A stretch of DNA of 64,000 nucleotides from Hydrocarboniphaga effusa AP103 (lineage in GTDB: Bacteria > Pseudomonadota > Gammaproteobacteria > Nevskiales > Nevskiaceae): NCBI RefSeq assembly GCF_000271305.1, contig NZ_AKGD01000003.1, positions 62,001-126,000 of the forward strand. The letters run 5' to 3'. Positions 47,896 to 56,115 of the stretch are shown in pieces. The first letter of the stretch is position 1, and every line of letters begins with the position of its first letter. The notes under the pieces were generated by a model. That model made no database searches and was not told the DNA's origin. It worked only from the letters and a program-made list of their open reading frames with translations. Both the position numbers and the translations under genes were made by a program.

Positions 47896-49349
47896 ACAGC
47901 AGTCAACTCTGGGCACTGACTCCATTGTTGCTCGCTACCGCGACCGTCGTCGCGGTGATGCTGACGATCGCGGTCAAGCGCCATCACCGCCTGTGCGCGC
48001 TCGTTGCCGTGATCGGTACCAACCTCGCGCTGTTCTCGGTGCTGCCGGCCGTGTTCGGCGGCAACACCGAAGCCATCGCCGTGACCGGTCTCATGCAGAT
48101 CGACAGCGCCGCCCGCTTCGGCATGGCACTGGTGCTCGCGACCACGCTCGGGGTGCTCACGCTGTGCCACGCCTACTTCGAAGGCTTCAAGAAGAACCGC
48201 GAAGAGATCTACCTGCTGATCAGCCTCGGCACGCTCGGCGCGCTGACGCTGGCCTGTGCCTCGCATGCCTCGACCCTGCTGCTCGGCGTGGAACTGCTGA
48301 GCCTGCCGATGGTGGCCGGCGTCGCGTATGCGTTCGACGATCGTCGCTCGATCGAAGGCGGCCTCAAGTACCTGATCCTGTCGGGCGGCGCCTCGGCCGC
48401 GCTGCTGTTCGGCATCGCGCTGGTCTACGCGCAGATCGGTTCGCTCGATATCGGCGCGATGGCCAATGCGATCGTCGGCGCGAGCGCCGATCAGCCGCTG
48501 GTGCTCGCGGGCACCGCCATGATGCTCTCGGGCCTCGCGTTCAAGCTCTCGCTGGTGCCGTTCCACCAGTGGACGCCCGATGTCTACGAAGCGGCGCCAA
48601 CGCCGGTCACGGCCTACATGGCGACGGTGTCCAAGCTCGGTGTGTTCATCGTCATGCTGCGCCTGTTCCATGCCGACAGCGGAGCCGCCGCGTCTCCGTT
48701 CATCCTGAGCGCGGTGGTGGTGATCGCGGTCGCCTCGATGCTCGTCGGCAGCGTCCTCGCGCTGCGCCAGAACAATCTCAAGCGCCTGCTCGCGTACTCT
48801 TCGATCGCGCACTTCGGCTATCTGGCGATCGTGCTCGTGGTGCCCGGCGAGGCTTCGCTGCGTTCGGCCGGTGTATATCTGGCGACCTATCTGGTCACCT
48901 CGCTCGGCGTGTTCGGCGTGATGGCGCTGGTGTCGAGCCCGATGTCGGATCGCGACCAGGAGGATATCGCCGACTATCGCGGGTTGTTCTGGCGCCGTCC
49001 GTACCTGACTTCGATCCTGACCGCGATGCTGCTGTCGCTCGCGGGCATTCCGCTGACTGCGGGCTTCATCGGTAAGTTCGCGGTCATTGCAGTCGGCACA
49101 AACTCGGCGCAGTGGCTGCTTGTCGGCAGCCTCATCGTCTCGAGCGCCATCAGCATCTATTACTACCTGCGCGTGCTGAGCGGTCTGTTCAGTGCGGTCG
49201 ACAAAGGCTCCGAACGGGTCAGCGAGTCGCTCGGCTGGGCGCAGAGCGCCGGTGGCATCATGCTGCTGCTGGCGATGATCGCGATGCTCTGGATGGGCGT
49301 TTACCCGCAGCCGCTGTTCGAACTCAGCGGACAACTCGCACTGCACTAG
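47892..49349 (+). CDS. nuoN: NADH-quinone oxidoreductase subunit N
   Basis: 485-residue antiporter-like subunit, the same length as in E. coli. LLLGVELLSLPMVAGVAY contains the channel Glu, FKLSLVPFHQWTPDVYEAAP the Lys and loop, LLAYSSIAHFGYL the next half-channel. Last nuo gene; the operon probably continues into the mechanosensitive channel gene 13 bp downstream. Confidence 0.97.
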   Translation: MNSSQLWALTPLLLATATVVAVMLTIAVKRHHRLCALVAVIGTNLALFSVLPAVFGGNTEAIAVTGLMQIDSAARFGMALVLATTLGVLTLCHAYFEGFKKNREEIYLLISLGTLGALTLACASHASTLLLGVELLSLPMVAGVAYAFDDRRSIEGGLKYLILSGGASAALLFGIALVYAQIGSLDIGAMANAIVGASADQPLVLAGTAMMLSGLAFKLSLVPFHQWTPDVYEAAPTPVTAYMATVSKLGVFIVMLRLFHADSGAAASPFILSAVVVIAVASMLVGSVLALRQNNLKRLLAYSSIAHFGYLAIVLVVPGEASLRSAGVYLATYLVTSLGVFGVMALVSSPMSDRDQEDIADYRGLFWRRPYLTSILTAMLLSLAGIPLTAGFIGKFAVIAVGTNSAQWLLVGSLIVSSAISIYYYLRVLSGLFSAVDKGSERVSESLGWAQSAGGIMLLLAMIAMLWMGVYPQPLFELSGQLALH

Positions 49350-49362
49350 CAAGGACCGTTGA

Positions 49363-50298
49363 ATGGCCACGACCGCCCCCGCTCCGACCAACGCCACCCG
49401 CGAAGTCACCGAGCTCGGGCGCATCCTGCGTCAGCTCGATGTTCCGGAGTTCTGGCAGGCCTGGCTCGAACCGGCTATCCGTCTGCTGCTGATCCTGGTC
49501 GTCGGGTGGACACTGCTGCGGCTGCTCAAACTGTTGATCAGTCGCTTCGAGAAGCGATTGATCGCCGCAGCCGATCACAATATCGAAACGCAGTTCGATG
49601 CGCGCAAGCGCATCGGCACCCTGGTCGGTCTGCTGCGCCAGGTCGTCAACATCGTGATGTTCGTGATCCTCGGGCTCATCGTGCTGACGCAGCTCGGGGT
49701 GCAGATCGGCCCGCTGATCGCGGGTGCCGGTATCGTCGGCGTTGCGGTGGGTTTCGGTGCGCAGTATCTCGTGCGCGACATCATCACGGGCTTCTTCATC
49801 GTGCTCGAAAACCAGATCCGCGTCGGCGACGTGGTGACGATCAACGGCACCGGCGGCCTCGTCGAGGCGCTGACGATCCGCACCGTGGTGCTGCGCGACG
49901 GCAACGGCGTCGTCCACGTGTTCACGCACGGCAACATCAGCACGCTGAGCAATGCGACGCGCGACTGGTCGGCCTACATCTTCAACTTCGCGATCCAGCT
50001 CAAGGAAGATCCCGAAGAAGTCATGCAGGCGATTCGCGATGCGGTCGCCGAGCTGCGCCAGGATCAGGTCATCGGCCCCAAGATCATCGCCGACGTCGAG
50101 CTCTGGGGCGTCGACAAGCTCGACGGCGGCGGCTTCACGATCCAGGGACGCATCAAGAGCCGGCCCGGCCAGCAGGCCGACGTCGCGCGCGCTTTGCTGC
50201 GCAAGCTGCGTGTGCTGTTCGGCGAGCGCTCGATCGAAATGTCCTCGAGCACGCCGACGATCCAGTTGTTGCCCGCTCCTCAGCCCGTCAAGCCCTGA
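49363..50298 (+). CDS. MscS-family mechanosensitive channel
   Basis: 311 residues. Two to three hydrophobic helices in the first 110, a pore helix with Gly/Ala packing (GVAVGFGAQYLVRDIITGFF) and the beta domain ENQIRVGDVVTINGTGGLVE, then a cytoplasmic alpha/beta cage. Size and architecture are those of small MscS proteins releasing solutes on hypo-osmotic shock. AAGGA precedes the ATG. Trehalose synthesis genes lie immediately beyond on the other strand, an osmotic pairing by position. Confidence 0.92.
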   Translation: MATTAPAPTNATREVTELGRILRQLDVPEFWQAWLEPAIRLLLILVVGWTLLRLLKLLISRFEKRLIAAADHNIETQFDARKRIGTLVGLLRQVVNIVMFVILGLIVLTQLGVQIGPLIAGAGIVGVAVGFGAQYLVRDIITGFFIVLENQIRVGDVVTINGTGGLVEALTIRTVVLRDGNGVVHVFTHGNISTLSNATRDWSAYIFNFAIQLKEDPEEVMQAIRDAVAELRQDQVIGPKIIADVELWGVDKLDGGGFTIQGRIKSRPGQQADVARALLRKLRVLFGERSIEMSSSTPTIQLLPAPQPVKP

Positions 50299-50302
50299 GC
50301 TA

Positions 50303-51274
50303 TCAGGCGGGCAGGCGCGCGTCCGGATTCAGCGCGAGCTTGGCGAGTCCGAGCAGCGAGGGATTCGGATGGTGGATGCGAAACACCGGCACCGCGCCGA
50401 TGTCCGCCGCCATCGGTGATTTGTCTTCCATGCCTTTGCGGAACGCCGGCTCATCGAGCGCATCTTCGAGTTCGTCGAGCACGCTGCCGACCAGATAGAC
50501 CCCGTTCCAGGCTCCATAGGCAAGCGCCAGGTTGCCGACCGCCCGGCCTAGCCAGGTCGAGAACACGATCATCGCCTTGCGTGCCGCCGGCTCGCCAGCA
50601 AGCGCGCGCTGGCCGATCGTTCGCGCGCTTTCGTCGGGCAAGCCGCTGCAGATCTCGTAGAGGCGGGCGAGGCCGCCGACGGACAACAGACCGTCGACTG
50701 ACAAACGACCCAACGGAGCGAGCCGGTTGAGCCACTGGCGCTCATCCGCGCTGACCGCGGCCAGATCGAGCTGTCCGGCTTCGGTCTCGAGCAGTGAGCC
50801 TTCCGTCGTCAGCACTGCGGCGCCGAAGCTGGCCCCGACTCCGACCACCAGTCGAACGCCGGTGCGCTCGGGCCGCGCGATGCCGAAGGCCACGCGCTCA
50901 TCGGGCCGCAGCAAGGGCAGGGCGGCGGCAACGGCGGCGAGATCGTTGACGAGCATCACGCGCGAGGCGCCCGTGGCCCGGCTCAGATCATCGAGTTCGA
51001 TCGTCAGCTGGGCACTGCCCATGCGCACCACGCTGCGTTCGGGCAGGCGCACGACACGTCCGGCCGCGGCGACCGCGCAGGCGTTCACCGATTGCAGGCC
51101 GGCGTTGTGCAGCTGTTCGGATAACGCGGGTTGCAGGCGACCGTTCGGCGTGGGCAGCGGTCGCAGGGCTTGCAGATGAGGCCTCGCATCGCCGTTCAGG
51201 TGGGCGAGCGCTGCGTGGAGTTCGGTGCCGCCAACATCGGCGACGAGTGCTACCCGAGTCGAATCCAAAGCCAA
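50303..51274 (-). CDS. Divergent glucokinase-like protein
   Basis: 323 residues of the Glk (PF02685) fold: N-terminal phosphate loop ADVGGTELHAAL and the catalytic-base position Asn110-Asp111 (VNDLAAV). Other sites differ from E. coli Glk: the glucose ligand motif EGGH is EAGQ here (Glu165 kept, His replaced by Gln168), the later Glu is Asp194, the nucleotide GTG motif is VGASFG, and the TNHxW sugar loop is absent. Another hexose, weak activity or a regulatory role are possible. No ATG is available in frame; TTG at 51274 with AGAGAGGA upstream is the best start. It lies 16 bp after otsA in the same operon. Confidence 0.78.
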   Translation of the reverse strand: MALDSTRVALVADVGGTELHAALAHLNGDARPHLQALRPLPTPNGRLQPALSEQLHNAGLQSVNACAVAAAGRVVRLPERSVVRMGSAQLTIELDDLSRATGASRVMLVNDLAAVAAALPLLRPDERVAFGIARPERTGVRLVVGVGASFGAAVLTTEGSLLETEAGQLDLAAVSADERQWLNRLAPLGRLSVDGLLSVGGLARLYEICSGLPDESARTIGQRALAGEPAARKAMIVFSTWLGRAVGNLALAYGAWNGVYLVGSVLDELEDALDEPAFRKGMEDKSPMAADIGAVPVFRIHHPNPSLLGLAKLALNPDARLPA

Positions 51275-51290
51275 AATTGATTCCTCTCTC

Positions 51291-52655
51291 TCATTCCGTT
51301 GTAAGTGCCTCGAGGAAGCGGCGGGACCATTGGGCGACGTCGTTTTCCAACAGGCCGCGCATGAGGCTCTGGTGGCGGCGCCGACGTTCGTCGACCGCCA
51401 TGGTCCGCGCGGTTTCGAGCGCGGTGGCGACTTCTTCCGTGTCGTAGGGGTTGACCAGCAAGGCGTCGCGCATTTCCTGCGCGGCGCCGGCGAAGCGAGA
51501 CAGGATCAACACCCCCGGATCGGCCTCGTCCTGGGCTGCGACGTATTCCTTGGCCACGAGGTTCATGCCGTCGCGCATCGGCGTGACCAAGCCGATGCGG
51601 CTCGCGCGATACAGACCGGCGAGCCGGCGGCGCGGGATCGCCTCGTTGACATAGCGCACGGGTACCCAATCGACCCTGCCGAAGCGTCCGTTCATGGAGG
51701 CCGCGTGCTGCTCGAGCTCGCGGCGAAAGTCGCGGTACGCGGTGACTTCGCCACGACTGATCGGCGCGACCTGCAGGTAGGTTACGCGTCCATGCGATTC
51801 CGGGTGCCTGTCGAGCAGGAGCTCATAGGCATTCATGCGCCGGACCAAGCCCTTGCTGTAATCGAGCCGGTCGACGCCGATGATCTGGTCGCGATCGCGC
51901 AGAAACTCGCGCATGCGCTGGTATTCGCGTTCGCCGTGAGTCGAGAAGCCGAAATCGTGGAAGCGCGCCGTGTCGATGCCGACCGGAAACGCCTGGATGC
52001 GCAGGCGCTTGCCGAAGGCTTCCATCCAACCATGACCGACTTTGCCGCCGAGATCCTGTTCGACGTACGCAGCGAGACGCTTGACGTCGTCCTCGATCTG
52101 GAAACCGACCAAGTCGTACTCGAACAGGGCTTTGACGAGCGAAAGATGCTGCGGCAGCGTCGTCAGCAGCTCGCGCGGCGGAAACGGGATGTGCAGGAAA
52201 AAACCGAGTCGCTGCTTCGCTCCGAGCTTGCGTAGCTCACGCCCGATGGGGAACAGGTGGTAGTCGTGCACCCAGACCAGATCGTCTTGCTCGAGTAGCG
52301 GCAGCAGCGACTGCGCGAAACGCAGGTTGACGCGCTTGTAGGCTTCGTAATGCGCCCGGTCGTAGCCCGTCAGGTCGAGCCGGAAGTGAAACAGCGGCCA
52401 CAGGCAGCGATTGGCGAATCCCGAGTAGTAGGCGTCATGATCTTCCTGCGTCAGATCGACGGTTGCCGAAGTCACTTCGCCTTCGCGTGATACGTGCGGC
52501 TCGTCGTTCGCGACATCGACCGTCTTGCCGCTCCAGCCGAACCAAAGTCCGCGGTTTTCACGCAGCGCGTCGGCCAGCGCCACGGCCAGCCCGCCCGCGA
52601 GCGGGGCCGCGCGCAATGAGCTCACGCGGTTCGAAACCGCAACCAGCCGCCTCAT
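51291..52655 (-). CDS. otsA: Trehalose-6-phosphate synthase
   Basis: 454-residue GT20 glycosyltransferase joining UDP-glucose and glucose-6-phosphate. Motifs: GGLAVAL N-terminal loop, [35 protein letters not shown], and the donor-site [15 protein letters not shown]. Start is the ATG overlapping the otsB stop (ATGA), giving tight coupling. Trehalose serves as osmoprotectant and stress sugar. Confidence 0.95.
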   Translation of the reverse strand: MRRLVAVSNRVSSLRAAPLAGGLAVALADALRENRGLWFGWSGKTVDVANDEPHVSREGEVTSATVDLTQEDHDAYYSGFANRCLWPLFHFRLDLTGYDRAHYEAYKRVNLRFAQSLLPLLEQDDLVWVHDYHLFPIGRELRKLGAKQRLGFFLHIPFPPRELLTTLPQHLSLVKALFEYDLVGFQIEDDVKRLAAYVEQDLGGKVGHGWMEAFGKRLRIQAFPVGIDTARFHDFGFSTHGEREYQRMREFLRDRDQIIGVDRLDYSKGLVRRMNAYELLLDRHPESHGRVTYLQVAPISRGEVTAYRDFRRELEQHAASMNGRFGRVDWVPVRYVNEAIPRRRLAGLYRASRIGLVTPMRDGMNLVAKEYVAAQDEADPGVLILSRFAGAAQEMRDALLVNPYDTEEVATALETARTMAVDERRRRHQSLMRGLLENDVAQWSRRFLEALTTE

Positions 52656-53455
52656 GGAGCCACCGCCTCGAATCGATCGAGACTGGCGCGCAGCCAGTCG
52701 AGGACAGCGGAGACATCTGTCAGCCGGTGACGCGCAGCCGTCTGGGCCGCGCCGACACGAATGCCCACACCGCCCAGACCCTGCACGGCTCGGATCGCAT
52801 CCTCGTCGGTGGTGTCGTCGCCGATGAAAAACAGCCTGCGTCCGGCGAACGGCTCGGTCTCGGCGAGTTCTCGAAGCGCAGTGCCCTTGTCGATGCCGGC
52901 CGGCCGGGCCTCGAAAACGCAATGCCCACTCAGCAGGCTGAATCCGAGATGCCGGGCGACGTCACGCATCGCCTGTCGGCATTCCTCGCGTCGATCTGGT
53001 GCGAGCCGGTAGTGCAGAGCGATCGCAGCCCCTTTGTTCTCGACCAGAATGCCGGGCACGTCGGCGTACCGGGCCTCCAGCTCGGCAACTTGCGCGACCA
53101 GTTCCGGAGTGACCCGTGGAGAGGGCGCCGGGCCGGCGCTCAACCGCATCTGGGTTCCATGCAGGCCGCCGCCGGGAAGCTGCAGGGGCGCGAGCCAGCG
53201 ATCGATCGATTCGAGCCTGCGCCCCGAAATCACACCGAGTGCGCCGCCCAGTCGATGACTGAGAGCCTGCAGCAGGCCAACGAGATCGTCGGCCGGTTTC
53301 AATTGTTCCGGACTTTCCGCAAGCTCCACGAGCGTACCGTCGAAGTCGACCAAAAGGCCGTCTCGGGCGGTCAGCAAGTCCGGAGCGACTCCCTGCGTGG
53401 TCGGATTTGGATCCGATGGGTGCGGATTGAGCGTCCTGTCTGGTACGTCATCCAT
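52652..53455 (-). CDS. otsB: Trehalose-6-phosphate phosphatase
   Basis: 267-residue HAD phosphatase: motif I LLVDFDGTL (nucleophile Asp37, acid Asp39), SGRRLESID motif II, a basic cap region, ARPAGIDKGTAL motif III Lys and FFIGDDTTDEDA motif IV. Precedes otsA, overlapping it by 4 bp, and heads the otsB-otsA-glk-like unit. The N-terminal 25 residues are Pro/Asp-rich and may be over-annotated. Confidence 0.94.
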   Translation of the reverse strand: MDDVPDRTLNPHPSDPNPTTQGVAPDLLTARDGLLVDFDGTLVELAESPEQLKPADDLVGLLQALSHRLGGALGVISGRRLESIDRWLAPLQLPGGGLHGTQMRLSAGPAPSPRVTPELVAQVAELEARYADVPGILVENKGAAIALHYRLAPDRREECRQAMRDVARHLGFSLLSGHCVFEARPAGIDKGTALRELAETEPFAGRRLFFIGDDTTDEDAIRAVQGLGGVGIRVGAAQTAARHRLTDVSAVLDWLRASLDRFEAVAP

Positions 53456-53539
53456 GTTTTCAGGGTAACCCGAAAACGCCGGCCGATGACTGAATCGACG
53501 ACGGCGCGCGCGGAGCCGGGCCGGATTTGCCGGAAACGC

Positions 53540-53568
53540 TTGAGCTTTGAAGAAGCGCTGCCTAAGAT
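53540..53568 (+). promoter_or_regulatory. Sigma-70 promoter of the infC operon
   Basis: TTGAGC and TAAGAT separated by exactly 17 bp, giving a leader of about 125 nt before infC. It falls in the 243-bp gap behind the divergent otsB gene and explains how infC is transcribed without thrS upstream. Confidence 0.72.
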
Positions 53569-53698
53569 ACGCGGCTCTAAGAATGGCATGGGCCTCGTTG
53601 TCGAAGTCCCGGCCGTTCGCGGAGAATGGGCTCTCGACATGAACGCGGAGCCCGGCTTGCCCGCCCGGAAGTAGTCCGGGTCAACTGGAGATAGCAGC

Positions 53699-54217
<519 letters not shown>

Positions 54218-54282
54218 GCAGTTTCCAAAAACTGCTTGGACGCTGCGATGGTGAGCTTCTCTCGCCGTCGCCCATAAGAAGC

Positions 54283-54302
54283 CCCACCTGCGGTTAGGTG
54301 GG
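54283..54302 (+). promoter_or_regulatory. Hairpin in the infC-rpmI leader
   Basis: CCCACCT and AGGTGGG pair around GCGGTT. It lies in the 144-bp spacer where L20 (or L35) leader control elements occur in other bacteria; whether this RNA mimics the L20 site is not shown. No T-run follows, so a terminator is less likely. Confidence 0.5.
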
Positions 54303-54361
54303 CCCGGTCAGCTCGGCAGGCATGCCGATGTGAAGCCGGCAACACAAACTGGAGTTATTCG

Positions 54362-54559
54362 ATGCCCAAGATGAAAACCAACAAGGGCGCGGCGAAGCGC
54401 TTTTCCAAGACTGGAAAAGGCGGTTTCAAGCGCAGCCACGCGTTCAAGCGCCACATCCTGACCAAGAAGAATGGCAAGACGGTTCGCCAGCTTCGCGGCG
54501 AGGCTCAGGTGCACGCCTCCGACGTCAAAGAAGTGAAGCAGCTGCTTCCCTACGCCTAA
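54362..54559 (+). CDS. rpmI: 50S ribosomal protein L35
   Basis: 65-residue basic protein starting [14 protein letters not shown], the full-length family form with the conserved KRHILTKK segment. Between infC and rplT as usual. CTGGAG lies before the ATG. Confidence 0.97.
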   Translation: MPKMKTNKGAAKRFSKTGKGGFKRSHAFKRHILTKKNGKTVRQLRGEAQVHASDVKEVKQLLPYA

Positions 54560-54571
54560 AGGAGACGAACG

Positions 54572-54928
54572 ATGGCACGTGTCAAACGCGGCGTGACGGC
54601 TCACGCCAAGCACAAGAAGCTCCTCAAGAAGGCCAAGGGTTATTACGGCGCACGCTCACGCGTGTTCCGTGCGGCCAAGCAGCAGGTCATCAAGTCCGGC
54701 CAGTACGCCTATCGCGATCGTCGCGTGAAGAAGCGCGAGTTCCGCGCTCTGTGGATTCAGCGCATCGGCGCTGCGACCAAGGAACTGGGCCTGTCGTACA
54801 GCCTGTTCATCAATGGCCTGTCGAAGGCCGGCATCGAGCTGGACCGCAAGGTTCTGGCCGATCTCGCCGTCAACGACAAGCCGGGTTTTGCGGCGCTCGT
54901 GGCTCAGGCCAAGGCGCAGCTGGCCTGA
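54572..54928 (+). CDS. rplT: 50S ribosomal protein L20
   Basis: 118 residues: [16 protein letters not shown] and the rRNA-binding helix [13 protein letters not shown] are typical. Early 50S assembly protein and, in several bacteria, repressor of its own operon. AAAGGAGA precedes the ATG, 12 bp after rpmI. Confidence 0.98.
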   Translation: MARVKRGVTAHAKHKKLLKKAKGYYGARSRVFRAAKQQVIKSGQYAYRDRRVKKREFRALWIQRIGAATKELGLSYSLFINGLSKAGIELDRKVLADLAVNDKPGFAALVAQAKAQLA

Positions 54929-54993
54929 TTCGCCGAAGGCGCGGGCTGTCGGTTTCAAGCCTGGCTTGAGCCTCGACCGCCTGACGTAACGCC

Positions 54994-55030
54994 GAAGGGG
55001 AGCGCCGCAAGGTGGCTCCCCTTCTTCATT
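54994..55030 (+). terminator. Terminator or attenuator between rplT and pheS
   Basis: GAAGGGGAGC and GGCTCCCCTTC form a strong stem enclosing GCC-GCAA-GGT, followed by a T-rich CTTCATTTTGTT. In enterics this gap carries the pheM attenuator; here no leader frame rich in Phe codons was found, so simple partial termination is the safer reading. Confidence 0.7.
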
Positions 55031-55099
55031 TTGTTCGGACGATTCGATGACGCCGTCGCGAAGCGCTTGCACGGCAGTCGGATGATCCAGGGAGTTTCA

Positions 55100-56101
55100 A
55101 TGAGTGATTCGCTAGAGCAGCTGCAACAGCAGGCGCTCGCAGATATCGCCGCCACCACCGAATCGCGCGTGCTCGAACAGCTGCGCATCGACTATCTCGG
55201 CAAAAAGGGACAGGTGACCGAACTGCTCAAGCAGCTCGGCAAGATGGCGCCCGAGGAGCGCAAGGTCTTCGGCGACCGCGTCAACAAGGCCAAGGACGCG
55301 ATCTGGCAGGCCGTCGAGGCGCGCTCGGCGCATCTGGCCGAAGTGGCGCTCGAAGCGCAGCTCGCCAGCGAGACGCTCGACGTGACGCTCCCAGGCCGCG
55401 GCGAAACCGCCGGCGGCATCCACCCGCTCACGCGCACGATCGCGCGCATCGAGAGCCTGTTCAACGAGCTTGGTTTCGAGACCGTCGAAGGCCCCGAGAT
55501 CGAGGACGATTTCCACAACTTCGGGGCGCTGAACATTCCCGAAGCGCATCCGGCCCGCGCCATGCAGGACACCTTCTACGTGCGCGACGGCGCCCAGGTG
55601 CTGCGCACGCATACGAGCCCGGTGCAGATCCGCACGATGGAGCGCTACGTGCGCGCCGGCATCAAGCCGCCGATCCGCATCATCTGCCCGGGACGCGTCT
55701 ACCGGAAGGATTCCGATCGCACGCATAGCCCGATGTTCCATCAGGTCGAAGGCCTCTACGTGGCCGAGAACGTGGCGTTCTCCGACCTCAAGTACGACCT
55801 CATGACCTTTTTGTCGCGCTTCTTCGAGCGCGACGCCGAAGTGCTGTTCCGCCCGAGCTATTTCCCGTTCGTCGAGCCCGGCGCCGACGTCCACATGAAG
55901 CTCGAAGGCCGCTGGCTCGAGCTGCTCGGCTGCGGCATGGTCCACCCGAAGGTGTTCGAAGCCGTCGGCCTCGATCCCGAGCGCTACACCGGTTACGCCT
56001 TCGGCATGGGCGTCGAGCGCCTGGCGATGCTGCGCTATGGCGTGACCGACTTGCGCCAATTCTTCGAAAACGATCTGCGCTTCCTCGAAGCCTTCAAATA
56101 A
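55100..56101 (+). CDS. pheS: Phenylalanyl-tRNA synthetase alpha subunit
   Basis: 333-residue class II catalytic subunit. N-terminal coiled coil ([12 protein letters not shown]), motif 2 around [19 protein letters not shown], motif 3 [24 protein letters not shown] precedes the ATG at 55100; the frame is open further upstream through the attenuator, which cannot be coding. Confidence 0.97.
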   Translation: MSDSLEQLQQQALADIAATTESRVLEQLRIDYLGKKGQVTELLKQLGKMAPEERKVFGDRVNKAKDAIWQAVEARSAHLAEVALEAQLASETLDVTLPGRGETAGGIHPLTRTIARIESLFNELGFETVEGPEIEDDFHNFGALNIPEAHPARAMQDTFYVRDGAQVLRTHTSPVQIRTMERYVRAGIKPPIRIICPGRVYRKDSDRTHSPMFHQVEGLYVAENVAFSDLKYDLMTFLSRFFERDAEVLFRPSYFPFVEPGADVHMKLEGRWLELLGCGMVHPKVFEAVGLDPERYTGYAFGMGVERLAMLRYGVTDLRQFFENDLRFLEAFK

Positions 56102-56115
56102 GGGATCGCGAGACC

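Noticed and set aside
53487..53674. Plus frame before infC starting MTESTTARAEPG
   Set aside because: It covers the infC promoter hexamers and has no ribosome site; most likely chance.
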